Origin: NCED01 sp035493955
Lineage (GTDB): Bacteria > Pseudomonadota > Alphaproteobacteria > Caulobacterales > Caulobacteraceae
Direction: 5' to 3'
NCBI GenBank assembly: GCA_035493955.1
Contig: DATJHI010000035.1
Coordinates: 62,001 to 126,000, forward strand
DNA: 64,000 nucleotides
Shown in pieces: positions 45,157-54,626 of the stretch. The number at the start of each line of letters is the position of its first letter. Position 1 is the first letter of the stretch. The notes below the pieces were generated by a model, which saw only the letters and a program-made list of their open reading frames with translations, had not been told where the DNA came from and searched no databases. A program made the position numbers and the translations under genes.

Positions 45157-45378
45157 TCAGGTCTTGATCCGCCGGTAGAGGTCGTCCGACTCCACCTTGC
45201 CGCCGGAGCCCTCCACGATGACCTCGGCGTCGTGGCCGCTGACCTGGGTCAGCCGGGCCAGTCGCTCGACGTGGGCTTCGGCCTCGGCTCGGGTCGGATG
45301 CACCGCCAGCTGCTTCTCCAAGTGCCGGACGGCCCAGCCGCCCCCCGTGGCGACGACGCTGTAGACGTGGTGGACCAT
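45157..45378 (-). CDS. DUF2188 family small protein
   Basis: 73 residues from ATG 45378. VYSVVATGGGWAVRHLEKQLAVHPTR and the following helix-strand match the DUF2188 domain (YxVxPxxGGWxVK pattern), a small family of unknown function. The GSGG-K/R-turn and C-terminal YRRIKT are usual. It is downstream of purN with a 49-bp gap on the same strand. Confidence 0.8.
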   Translation of the reverse strand: MVHHVYSVVATGGGWAVRHLEKQLAVHPTRAEAEAHVERLARLTQVSGHDAEVIVEGSGGKVESDDLYRRIKT

Positions 45379-45427
45379 GGCAGGCTTCCTTGTCTTGGCG
45401 TTCGAACGCGCAAGCGGGGCAGTCCGT

Positions 45428-46011
45428 TCAACCGCGCAGCGACCGGGCTGCCTCCGCCAGGGCGCGGGGGTAAAGCCTGTGCTCCTCCACCAGCACCCGC
45501 GCCGCCAGCGCCGCCTCGTCGTCGCCTGGCAGGACCGGAACCTCGGCCTGGCCGACGATCGGCCCGGCGTCGAGCTCGGCCGTGACCCAGTGCACCGTGC
45601 AGCCGTGCTTCCGGTGGCCCGCGGCGAGCGCCCGCGCATGGGTGTCGACGCCGGGGAAGTGGGGCAGGAGGCTCGGATGGATGTTGAGCATCCGGCCGGC
45701 CCAGGCCTGCACGAACCAGGGCGTGAGGATGCGCATATAGCCGGCCAGGGCCACGAGTTCGACGCCGTGGGCGCGCAAGGCCGCGTCCAGAGCCCGCTCA
45801 TGCGCCTCGCGGTCGCCCCGGAAGGGCCGATGGTCGACGGCGACGGTGGCGATCCCGGCCGCGGCGGCGCGAGCCAGGCCCCCCGCTTCCGGCTTGTTGG
45901 AGGCGACGAGCACAATCTGCGCGGGATAGGCCGGATCGGCCGCCGCCGCGATCAACGCTTCCATGTTGGAGCCGCGGCCGGAGATCAGCACGCCGACCCG
46001 CACCCGGTCGC

Positions 46012-46015
<4 letters not shown>
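45428..46015 (-). CDS. purN: Phosphoribosylglycinamide formyltransferase PurN
   Basis: 195 residues. Motifs ISGRGSNMEAL at the start, NIHPSLLPHFPG (catalytic Asn and His) and the later DAGPIV define the formyl-THF-dependent GAR transformylase, step 3 of purine synthesis. Its ATG overlaps the purM stop by 4 bp; purM-purN pairing is standard. Confidence 0.98.
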
Positions 46016-47037
<1,022 letters not shown>

Positions 47038-47105
47038 GCGGGAAATCTCCGAAAACTGCAGCTTGGACTGGTCACGCCGGGCGCGCGGGCGGCTATAGCT
47101 ACCTC

Positions 47106-48254
47106 ATGACGCCGATCACTTCCAACGCCGACCTCCAGGCCTTTTGCGGCCGCCTCGCCGCCGCTCCCTTCATCGCCGTGGACACCGAGTTCATGCGCGA
47201 GACCACCTACTGGCCGATCCTGTGCCTGATCCAGGTGGCGAGCCTGGAGGATGCGGCGGTGATCGATCCGATGGCGGAGGGTCTGGACCTGGCTCCCCTG
47301 CTGGCGCTGCTGGCCGACCCGAAGATCGTCAAGGTGTTCCACGCGGCCCGCCAGGACGTGGAGATCTTCAACAATCTGGGGGTGATCCCCAATCCCCTGT
47401 TCGACACCCAGATCGCCGCCATGGCCGCCGGTTACGGCGAACAGGTCGCCTACGACGGCCTGGTGCGCCAGATGCTGAAGGTCGAGATCGACAAGTCGAG
47501 CCGCTTCACCGACTGGGCCCGCCGGCCGCTGTCCAGCGCCCAGCTCGAATACGCCCTGGCCGACGTCACCCACCTGGCCAAGATCTATCCCAAGCTGAAG
47601 GACCGCCTGCAGAAGGAGGACCGCCTGGTCTGGGTGGCCGAGGAGATGGCGGCCATGGCCAGCCCGGCCCTCTACGACGTCAATCCGGAAAACGCCTGGA
47701 AGCGGCTGAAGCCGCGCAAGTTCAGCGCCAAGTACCTGGCCGCCTTCCGCGCCGCCGCCGCCTGGCGCGAGCGCACGGCCCAGGTCCGGGACCAGCCCCG
47801 CGGGCGCATCCTCAAGGACGAGGCCATCGACGAGATCGCCACCCAGTTGCCGCTGGACGCGGACGGGCTGAACCGGCTGCGCTCGGTGCCGCGGGGGTTT
47901 TCCGGCTCCAAGTTCGGTCCCGACCTGCTGGACGCCCTCAACGCGGCGATGAAGGACCCGGAGGCCTATGCGCCGGTGATCGAGCGTCCCGACGGCCGCG
48001 GCGGCCCGCCCCCGGGGGCGGTGATCGAGCTTCTGAAGGTGCTGTTGAAGGCCCGGGCCGAGAACGCGGGGGTGGCCTCCAAGCTGATCGCCACCGTCGC
48101 CGACCTGGAGAAGATCGCCGGCGACGACCTCGCCCCGGTCCAGGCCCTGCAGGGCTGGCGGCGCGAGCTGTTCGGCGCCGACGCCCTGAGGCTCAAGCGC
48201 GGGGAACTGGCGCTCGTGCTCGACGGGGCGCGGGTGCAGGTGGTGGAGATCTGA
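47106..48254 (+). CDS. rnd: Ribonuclease D
   Basis: 382 residues. The DEDDy exonuclease domain shows FIAVDTEFMRE (motif I), FHAARQDVEIF (motif II) and YALADVTHLAKIY (motif III with the catalytic Tyr); an HRDC domain follows around residues 205-285. It trims tRNA 3' ends. It is convergent with the sphingolipid cluster, separated by a repeat-bearing gap of 140 bp. Confidence 0.97.
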   Translation: MTPITSNADLQAFCGRLAAAPFIAVDTEFMRETTYWPILCLIQVASLEDAAVIDPMAEGLDLAPLLALLADPKIVKVFHAARQDVEIFNNLGVIPNPLFDTQIAAMAAGYGEQVAYDGLVRQMLKVEIDKSSRFTDWARRPLSSAQLEYALADVTHLAKIYPKLKDRLQKEDRLVWVAEEMAAMASPALYDVNPENAWKRLKPRKFSAKYLAAFRAAAAWRERTAQVRDQPRGRILKDEAIDEIATQLPLDADGLNRLRSVPRGFSGSKFGPDLLDALNAAMKDPEAYAPVIERPDGRGGPPPGAVIELLKVLLKARAENAGVASKLIATVADLEKIAGDDLAPVQALQGWRRELFGADALRLKRGELALVLDGARVQVVEI

Positions 48255-48267
48255 ACGAGGCGCCGCC

Positions 48268-48382
48268 GCGGCCCCCCTCCGTCGGCTTCGCCGCCCTTTC
48301 GGATTTTCGCCGACAAATCGTTGTCGGCCCCGATCGGGTGCTCGCATGTCCTGCAAACCCCCGCTCTCGCGGTGGAGGGAGG
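48268..48382. repeat. Palindromic intergenic repeat, copy 2 (composite fragment)
   Basis: The gap between rnd and spt contains CCCCCCTCCGTCGGCTTCGCCG and, at 48356-48380, CCCCCGCTCTCGCGGTGGAGG, which on the minus strand reads CCTCCACCGCGAGAGCGGGG. The latter is nearly identical to the element at 59501-59523. An additional palindrome CCGACAAATCGTTGTCGG lies at 48310-48327. The whole looks like a degraded copy of the composite element at 59501-59627. Confidence 0.55.
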
Positions 48383-48394
48383 GTTCGCGTCCGG

Positions 48395-49618
48395 TTAAGC
48401 CGACAGCCGCTTGGGCGTCTTCACGTCCGGCAGGACGCCGAGCTGGCGGCCGACTTCGGCGAAGAGGTCGATGGCCGTGTCGATCTGGGCGTCGGTGTGG
48501 GCGGCCGAGACGCTGGAGCGCAGCAGCGGCGTGCCCGTGGGCGTGGCCGGCGGCAGGGCCAGGTTCAGATAGAGGCCGGCCTCCAGCAGGGCGTTCCAGA
48601 AGGCCACCGCCAGGCCGCGTTCGGGTATGGACACCGCGACCACCGGGCTCGGCTGCGGGCCGGTGGTGAAGCCCAGGGCGTTCAGCCCGTCGTAAAGCCG
48701 CTTGCCGTTGGCGACCAGCTTGGCGCGCAGTTCGGGGCGCTTCTGCATCTGGGCCAGGGCCTCGATGGTCGAGGCGATCACCGCCGGCGGCAGCGAGGCG
48801 GTGAACATGTAGGGGCGACAGGCGACGCGCAGCAGGTCGAAATCGTCGATGTCCGAGACGCAGAAGCCGCCGACGCTGCCCAGGCTCTTGGAGAAGGTGC
48901 CGACCACGAAATCGACGTCGGCCTCGACCCCAGCCTCTTCGGCCAGACCCCGGCCGTTTTCGCCGAGCACGCCCATGGAGTGCGCCTCGTCGACGACCAG
49001 ATAGGCCCCGGTCTCGCGCTTGACCGCGGCGATCTCCTTCACCGGGGCGGTGTCGCCCAGCATGGAGTAGAGGCCCTCGACGACGATGATCTTGTCGCCC
49101 GGCTGGTCGTTCAGCCGGCGCAGGCGCTTGTAGAGGTCGTCCGGATCGTTGTGGCGGAAGCGCACGACCTCGGCGTGACCGAGGCGGCAGCCGTCATAGA
49201 TCGAAGCGTGGCTGTCGGCGTCGATGACCAGATGGTCGCCGCGCGCGGCCACCGTCGACAGCAGGCCGAGGTTGGCCTGGTAGCCGGTGGAGAACACCAT
49301 GCAGTCCTTGCGGCCGAAGAACGTCGCCAGACGCTGTTCCAGTTCGCGGTGCCCGGAATAGGAGCCGTTGGCGATTCGCGATCCGGTGGTGCCCGTGCCC
49401 TGAGCCTTCAGCACCGCGATCGAGGCCTCGATGCAGTTCTCGTCGAAGGTCAGGCCGAGATAGTTGTTGGTGCCGAGCAGGATGGTCCGGCGACCGTTCA
49501 GCACCCCCTCGGTCGGCGAGAGGATCTCGTCGAACTTGAGGGAGAAGGGATCGGCGCCCTGGGTCCGGAGAAGGTCATAGGCCTCCTTCAACGGAGCAAA
49601 CTTGGACATGATGCTCAT
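48395..49618 (-). CDS. spt: Serine palmitoyltransferase (first step of sphingolipid synthesis)
   Basis: 407 residues, alpha-oxoamine synthase (fold type I PLP). Lys244 in GTFSKSLGS binds PLP, His137 (DADSHAS) stacks on the ring, and Asp210/His213 (VVDEAHS) complete the site. The family also includes ALAS, KBL and BioF; the adjacent dedicated ACP, ceramide-pathway reductase and acyl-ACP synthetase identify it as SPT, as in Caulobacter crescentus CCNA_01220. It condenses serine with an acyl thioester to 3-ketosphinganine. The ATG overlaps the ACP stop by 4 bp; MSKFAPLKEAY three codons in is an alternative. Confidence 0.93.
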   Translation of the reverse strand: MSIMSKFAPLKEAYDLLRTQGADPFSLKFDEILSPTEGVLNGRRTILLGTNNYLGLTFDENCIEASIAVLKAQGTGTTGSRIANGSYSGHRELEQRLATFFGRKDCMVFSTGYQANLGLLSTVAARGDHLVIDADSHASIYDGCRLGHAEVVRFRHNDPDDLYKRLRRLNDQPGDKIIVVEGLYSMLGDTAPVKEIAAVKRETGAYLVVDEAHSMGVLGENGRGLAEEAGVEADVDFVVGTFSKSLGSVGGFCVSDIDDFDLLRVACRPYMFTASLPPAVIASTIEALAQMQKRPELRAKLVANGKRLYDGLNALGFTTGPQPSPVVAVSIPERGLAVAFWNALLEAGLYLNLALPPATPTGTPLLRSSVSAAHTDAQIDTAIDLFAEVGRQLGVLPDVKTPKRLSA

Positions 49619-49872
49619 TTCCGCAAATTCCCCCGAAGTTCCTCGATCGTGCGGACCAAATCGCCGACGGTTTGCACCTCGGCCATCCGATCGAGCGGCA
49701 TGGAAATATCGTACTCGTCTTCGAGCGCCATGACGAAATTCATGACGGCGAGCGAATCAAGCCCAAGATCGTTGACGATATCGGTTTCGTCGGACACCGC
49801 GACTGGGCGACCGACCACTTCCTGGAGCGCCGCGGATATCCGCGAACGAACCTCCTGGTCCACTGTTTCCAT
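49615..49872 (-). CDS. acpR: Sphingolipid-pathway acyl carrier protein
   Basis: 85 residues from ATG 49872 (a longer version would start at 49920). The phosphopantetheine site is Ser40 in NDLGLDSLAVMNF. It differs clearly from the housekeeping AcpP at 24078-24317 and is coupled to spt, so it probably carries the acyl chain used by serine palmitoyltransferase. In Caulobacter the equivalent gene is needed for ceramide synthesis. Confidence 0.9.
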   Translation of the reverse strand: METVDQEVRSRISAALQEVVGRPVAVSDETDIVNDLGLDSLAVMNFVMALEDEYDISMPLDRMAEVQTVGDLVRTIEELRGNLRK

Positions 49873-49983
49873 CGATAATCCAAGCAGTGCTGAGGCATCC
49901 CCGCCCAAGTCAGCCCTCATCTATAGCCTACCGCGTCCGTCCGGCGCTAGTGCGACGGTTGGCGCTTTCGGCGCCGGGTCCGT

Positions 49984-50907
49984 TTAGCCTAGCCAGCCGG
50001 CCCGGCGGTACCAGTCCGCCGTGGCGGCGAAACCTTCGTCCAGGGACCATCGGACCGGCGGGGCGCCCGGAGCCAGATCCTCAGGGCGGATTGCCCAATC
50101 CTTGTGCAGGATTTCCCCGACTTTTTCGCGCGACAGCAGGCCGGCGGCGACCCCGATTCGCGCCAGGCCCGGCAGGGCCCAGGCGGGGACGGGGACCAGG
50201 GCGGGTCCGCGACCGACAGCCGCAGCCGCGGCGGCCAGGATTTCGCGCCAGCCGTACCCCTCGGGGCGCGAATCGGCCAGGGCCCAGACCCCCGGCGCCG
50301 GAGCGAGGGCCAGGGCGGCGACGGTCCGGGCGGCGTCCTCCACATGGACCAGGGCCATCCGGGCGTCGGCCGACAGCACCGGCAGCAGGGGGCTGGTCGC
50401 CGCCGCGCGGAAGATCGCCAGGGTTTCCCGGTCGCCAGGACCGTAGATGGCGGGAGGACGGATGACGGTCGCCCTTTCGCCCAGGAGCTCGACCGCGACG
50501 GTCTCGCCCGCCCGTTTGCTGGCGGCGTAGGCGGACAGCTCCGGCTGGCGGGCGGCCAGGCTGGAGACCAGGACGAAGGGCGCCTCGGGCGCTCCGACGC
50601 GGCAGGCCCGCGCCAAATCTACGGTCCCGTCGCGGTTGACGCGCATGAAGCCGGCAAGGTCGTCGGCCTTGATCGCCCCGGCGGCGTGGACCACGGCCTT
50701 GGCGCCCTCGACCAGCCGGGCCAAGGCGTCCGGGTCGGACAGGTCGCCGGGAATGACTTCAGGACGAACCTCGCCCCAGCCGGGCGGCGACGGCTCCCGC
50801 CGCGCCAGCACCCGCACCGAGAAGCCTGCGGCGTCCAGGGCCTGCACCAGGTGCGCGCCCAGGAATCCGGTGGCGCCGGTCAGGGCGGCGATGGGTCGGG
50901 AAGTCAT
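49984..50907 (-). CDS. cerR: NAD(P)-dependent epimerase-type reductase, putative 3-ketosphinganine reductase
   Basis: 307 residues from ATG 50907, preceded by GGGAGAAGG. Extended-SDR fold with ALTGATGFLGAHL at the N-terminus and active-site Ser plus YAASK (about residue 130). In Caulobacter the same-position epimerase CerR reduces the keto group of the sphingoid intermediate. The assignment rests mainly on cluster context since epimerase-like SDRs are diverse. It is 112 bp upstream of the ACP gene. Confidence 0.85.
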   Translation of the reverse strand: MTSRPIAALTGATGFLGAHLVQALDAAGFSVRVLARREPSPPGWGEVRPEVIPGDLSDPDALARLVEGAKAVVHAAGAIKADDLAGFMRVNRDGTVDLARACRVGAPEAPFVLVSSLAARQPELSAYAASKRAGETVAVELLGERATVIRPPAIYGPGDRETLAIFRAAATSPLLPVLSADARMALVHVEDAARTVAALALAPAPGVWALADSRPEGYGWREILAAAAAAVGRGPALVPVPAWALPGLARIGVAAGLLSREKVGEILHKDWAIRPEDLAPGAPPVRWSLDEGFAATADWYRRAGWLG

Positions 50908-50910
50908 TGC

Positions 50911-50931
50911 CTTCTCCCGCAAGGGGAGAAA
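50911..50931. repeat. CTTCTCCC/GGGAGAA palindrome
   Basis: TTCTCCC (50912-50918) and GGGAGAA (50924-50930) form a hairpin with a five-base loop in the 32-bp gap between the acyl-AMP ligase and cerR, immediately over the cerR Shine-Dalgarno. Same family as the palindromes at 45131-45154 and 56642-56660. Confidence 0.45.
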
Positions 50932-50939
50932 GAGGACAA

Positions 50940-52670
50940 TTACTCCACCGTTTCCAGCGCCGGGGCGAAGGCCCCGCGCAGGTACATGGCCTTGGCCGAG
51001 GAGCGGCTGAGCTTGCCCGAGGAGGTCTGCGGCAGGGCGTGGGGAGGCACCAGCACCACCGAGACGTCCAGTCCGTGATGCTGGCGCAGGATCTTAGCGA
51101 TCTCGTCGCGCAGGCCCTGGCGCACGGCCTCGTCGCGGATGCGGCACTGGACCAGGGCCACCACCGTCTCCAGCTCGCCCCCGTCGAGAGAGAACACCGC
51201 CACGTCGCCGCTGCGCAGGTTGGTCGCCTCCGCCTCGGCGGTCCATTCCAGGTCCTGCGGCCAGATGTTGCGGCCGTTGACGATGATCAGGTCCTTGGCC
51301 CGGCCGGTGATTACCAACTGGTCGCCGGCCATGTAGCCGAGGTCGCCGGTGTCCAGCCACCCGTCGGGGGAGATCGCCCGGGCGGTCTCCTCGGGGCGGT
51401 CGAAATAGGCCTTCATCAGGCTGGGGCCGCGGGCGAACACCCGCCCGACCCGTCCGGGCGCCGTCAGGGTCCCGTCTTCGGCCCGCACCTCGACCACGTA
51501 GCCGGGCAGGGGACGGCCGCAGAGGGCGAATTCACGGGCGCGGTCGCCGGAGCGCGGCGCGGCCACCCGGTTCTCCTGCTCCAGCAGGGCCGAATCCACC
51601 ATTTCGGTCTTCAGGCCCTGGTCCAGGGGCGCGACCGAGATCGCCAGCACCGCCTCGGCCATGCCGTAGCTGGCCACGAAGGCGGTGGCCGGGAAGCCGA
51701 CGGCGGCGAACCGCTCGGCGAAGGCGTTGAGGGTGGCGGGCCGGATCATGTCGCCGCCGATCCCGGCGCCGCGCCAGCTCGACAGGTCCAGGCCGTCGAA
51801 GCTCAGGGTCTCGGCCCGGCGCGTGCACAGGTCGTAGCCGAAGCTCGGGCTGTAGGAGAGGGTGCCCTTGTTGCGGCTGATCAGCTCCAGCCACAGGAAC
51901 GGGCGGCGGGCGAAGGCCCGGGTCGGCATCAGGTCGATCGACAGCTGGCAGGCCAGCGGCGTCAGCAGGAACCCGACCAGGCCCATGTCGTGATAGAGCG
52001 GCAGCCAGGACACCGCCCGGTCGCCGCGCCGCACCGCCAGGCCGTCCCGGCAGATCGCGGCCGCATTGGCCATCAGCGCCCTTTGGGTGACCGAGATGCC
52101 CAGGGGGAATCGGGTCGAGCCGGAGGAGAACTGCAGGTAGCAGAGGTCGTCCGCCTGCACGGTCGGCAGGGACGATTCGGGCAGGCCCTGCTCGGGGAAG
52201 GCCTCGAGGCCGCCGACGATGGCCAGGTCCAGTCCCTGCGCCGCCTCGGCCAGCCAGGCCTGCAGGTCCGCAGGGCCCAGGGCCGCGGTCGCCCGCGCGC
52301 TTTCGATCATCCGCCGGATGTGGGCGATATAGGCGTCCTTGCCGCCGAAGGCCGCCGGCAGGGGCATCGGCGCCGGCGCCAGGCCCGCGTACTGGCAAGC
52401 GAAGAAGGCGCGCACGAAATCGGCGTCGGTGTCGGCGATCATCGCCACCCGGTCGCCGGGCTTCAGCCCCGAGGCCAGCATGCGGCAGGCCAGGGCGCGG
52501 GCCTCCTGGCGCAGGGCGCCATAGGGGATCGCCGCGACCAACTCGCCCTTGGGCGAATGCAGGTTCATGCCCGTCTCGCCGAGGGCCGCGTAGTCCAGCG
52601 CCTCGGTGAGGGTGGCGAAGTCGCCGTGGCGCAGGGGCAGGGATGCGTTGACGGAAGGCGTTGCGCTCAC
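50940..52670 (-). CDS. aasR: Fatty acyl-AMP ligase / acyl-ACP synthetase of the sphingolipid cluster
   Basis: 576 residues, ANL adenylating superfamily. The P-loop-like motif is FSSGSTRFPLG, then VSWLPLYHDMGLVGFLLTPL (typical of the fatty acyl-AMP ligase branch), SYGMAE and the hinge/late motif YMAGDQLVITGRAKDLIIVNGRNIWPQD. It should activate a fatty acid and load the neighbouring ACP rather than CoA, as reported for Caulobacter AasR. It heads the aasR-cerR-acpR-spt run on the minus strand. Confidence 0.88.
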   Translation of the reverse strand: MSATPSVNASLPLRHGDFATLTEALDYAALGETGMNLHSPKGELVAAIPYGALRQEARALACRMLASGLKPGDRVAMIADTDADFVRAFFACQYAGLAPAPMPLPAAFGGKDAYIAHIRRMIESARATAALGPADLQAWLAEAAQGLDLAIVGGLEAFPEQGLPESSLPTVQADDLCYLQFSSGSTRFPLGISVTQRALMANAAAICRDGLAVRRGDRAVSWLPLYHDMGLVGFLLTPLACQLSIDLMPTRAFARRPFLWLELISRNKGTLSYSPSFGYDLCTRRAETLSFDGLDLSSWRGAGIGGDMIRPATLNAFAERFAAVGFPATAFVASYGMAEAVLAISVAPLDQGLKTEMVDSALLEQENRVAAPRSGDRAREFALCGRPLPGYVVEVRAEDGTLTAPGRVGRVFARGPSLMKAYFDRPEETARAISPDGWLDTGDLGYMAGDQLVITGRAKDLIIVNGRNIWPQDLEWTAEAEATNLRSGDVAVFSLDGGELETVVALVQCRIRDEAVRQGLRDEIAKILRQHHGLDVSVVLVPPHALPQTSSGKLSRSSAKAMYLRGAFAPALETVE

Positions 52671-52812
52671 TGACGATATCCAAATTCACCGTGCGGGACG
52701 GCGGCGGCGAAACCTATAGCCGAAACCGGCGGTCCCGCGACCACCGTCAGCATGCTCCGGGGGCGGATCGACTCGCCGACCCTGGCCGGAACTCGTGCGC
52801 GTAAGGCCAAGA

Positions 52813-53583
52813 TCACTCGGCGGGGGCAGGATTGCGGCGCCGGCGATCCGGCGACAGGGCGGCGACCCAGGGGAAGCGCCGGGCTTCCGCCTCGTCGTAG
52901 CCGAGATTGAACACAGTGCGGCTGCGCGGACGCTCGGTCATCTCCTCATAGGCGGTGCCCGCGAGGCGATCGACCCAGAAGCTGACGATGCCGAAATTGC
53001 CGGTCTCGTCGTGGAAGTGGTGGGCCATGTGCAGCTTCTTGATCCGCTTCAGCCAGGGGTTCTTCGGCTGGTAGTTCAAGTGCTGGATGCAGTGGAAGAA
53101 TTCGTAGGCGCAGGTGGTCAGCAGGCCCGAGGCCGTCGCCGTCGCCGCCCCGCTCCAGCCCCCCGCGATCCAGTAGCCCACGGGGACGGTGGCGATCATC
53201 AGGGTCGGCAGGGTGTTGGTCAGGGAGCCGAACAGCACGTCCAGGCGATTGGGGTCCTGGTGGTGGTCGAAGTGGATGCGCTTCCACAGCCGGGCGGTGG
53301 CGGGGAACCGATAGAGGAACCGGCTGTGCAGGATGAAGCGGTGCAGCAGGTACCAGATCACCGGGTACATCGCGACCGCGGACCCCGCCGCCAGGATCGA
53401 CCGCAGCGGAATCGCCAGGGCGCCCAGGCGAATCGCCGCCGCCGTGCTGACCACCGCCAGGGTGAGGTAGACGATGATCGCCGGGTAGGTGAAATAGGCC
53501 GGCACCAACTCGCGCAGGCCCATCTTGCCCAGGTCGTGGACCTTGGCTTCGGCCTTGCGGGTAAAGAGGAATTTCGCCTTCAC
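52813..53583 (-). CDS. Fatty acid hydroxylase / sterol desaturase family membrane enzyme
   Basis: 256 residues from GTG 53583, chosen because GGAGG lies just upstream. Four or so transmembrane segments and the diiron histidine boxes HRFILH, HFDHH, HCIQHLNY and HMAHHFHDE show a membrane di-iron hydroxylase or desaturase. Family members hydroxylate or desaturate sphingoid bases, fatty acids or sterols. Directly upstream of the sphingolipid genes on the same strand (142-bp gap), so modification of the ceramide backbone is the likely role, but the substrate is unproven. Confidence 0.85.
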   Translation of the reverse strand: MKAKFLFTRKAEAKVHDLGKMGLRELVPAYFTYPAIIVYLTLAVVSTAAAIRLGALAIPLRSILAAGSAVAMYPVIWYLLHRFILHSRFLYRFPATARLWKRIHFDHHQDPNRLDVLFGSLTNTLPTLMIATVPVGYWIAGGWSGAATATASGLLTTCAYEFFHCIQHLNYQPKNPWLKRIKKLHMAHHFHDETGNFGIVSFWVDRLAGTAYEEMTERPRSRTVFNLGYDEAEARRFPWVAALSPDRRRRNPAPAE

Positions 53584-53699
53584 GCCGCCTCCATATCGCA
53601 GGTGCGGCGCCGAGCCCACCCCTCCCGCCGCGCGGGCCAGCCCTATACCATAGGCGTTTTGCGGCGGTTTCGCCACCGCCGCAGCGCTTGGGGACCCGT

Positions 53700-54593
53700 T
53701 TGAACCGCATCCGTCTGGCCCATGTCTCGGATCTGCACCTGCCTCTGGCCCCTGCGGCGCCGCGGTTGCGAGACCTTTTTTCCAAGCGGCTGCTGAGCTG
53801 GCTGTCGTGGCGGTGGAAGCGCCGGTCCGTCCACCGCCCGGAGGTGCTGGCGCAGGTGATGGCCGACGTGGGCGGGGCGGGGATCGACCATCTGGCCGTC
53901 ACCGGCGACCTGACCAATCTGTCCCTCCCGGACGAGTTCGCCCGCGCCCGCGACTGGCTGGCGGCGCAGGGGCCGGGAGCGGCCGTGACCGCCATCCCCG
54001 GCAACCACGACGCCCTGGTCGATACGCCGCAGGCCGAGGGTCCGGGGCTCTGGAGCCCTTGGATGGGGGAGGGGACGGACTTTCCCTTCGTCAAGCGGGT
54101 GGGCCCCGTGGCCCTGGTCGGGGTGTCGTCGGCGGTCCCGACCGCGCCGTTCCTGGCCTCCGGGCGGATCGGGACGGCGCAACTGAAGCGGTTGGAAAGC
54201 TTGCTGCAAGCGCTGGAATCGGAAGGGCTTTTCCGCGTCGTCCTGGTGCATCACCCGATTACCGACGGCGCGGTCTCGGAACGCAAGGCCCTGACCGACC
54301 GGGCGGCGCTCAGGGCGGTGCTGGCGCGGGCGGGGGCGGAGCTGGTGCTGCACGGCCACAGCCACGAGGCGGCCATCGCCTCCGTCCCCGGTCCGCGCGG
54401 TCCCATCGCCGTGGTCTCGGCCCCCTCGGCCTCGGCCGCCCCGGCGGCGGGATGGGGGCTGGTCGAGGTGGAGGCGGCGAACGCGGCGTGGCAGGCAGTG
54501 GTGTCGTTGCGGATGCGGGACGCGGACGGCCGATTCTCCGCGGGCGAGTCCATCGACCTGCAGATCGCGAGGCTCCCTCGACCGGAGCGCTGA
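53700..54593 (+). CDS. Calcineurin-like metallophosphoesterase
   Basis: 297 residues from a TTG at 53700 (GGGGA spaced well). Metal-binding motifs are clear: HVSDLHLP, GDLTN, GNHDAL, a VHHP histidine pair and GHSHE. This is a two-metal phosphoesterase of the LpxH/cAMP-phosphodiesterase-like group; no membrane anchor. Divergent from the fatty acid hydroxylase with a 116-bp shared upstream region. It could act on a lipid headgroup given its neighbours, but that is speculation. Confidence 0.88.
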   Translation: MNRIRLAHVSDLHLPLAPAAPRLRDLFSKRLLSWLSWRWKRRSVHRPEVLAQVMADVGGAGIDHLAVTGDLTNLSLPDEFARARDWLAAQGPGAAVTAIPGNHDALVDTPQAEGPGLWSPWMGEGTDFPFVKRVGPVALVGVSSAVPTAPFLASGRIGTAQLKRLESLLQALESEGLFRVVLVHHPITDGAVSERKALTDRAALRAVLARAGAELVLHGHSHEAAIASVPGPRGPIAVVSAPSASAAPAAGWGLVEVEAANAAWQAVVSLRMRDADGRFSAGESIDLQIARLPRPER

Positions 54594-54626
54594 CGCGCCT
54601 CGGTCGAGGAGACTCTTCGCCCCCGT

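Noticed and set aside
47144..49987. 947-codon plus-strand open frame across rnd and antisense to spt and acp
   Set aside because: It runs through recognised genes in another frame, has Arg/Gly/Pro-rich nonsense composition and matches no domain.
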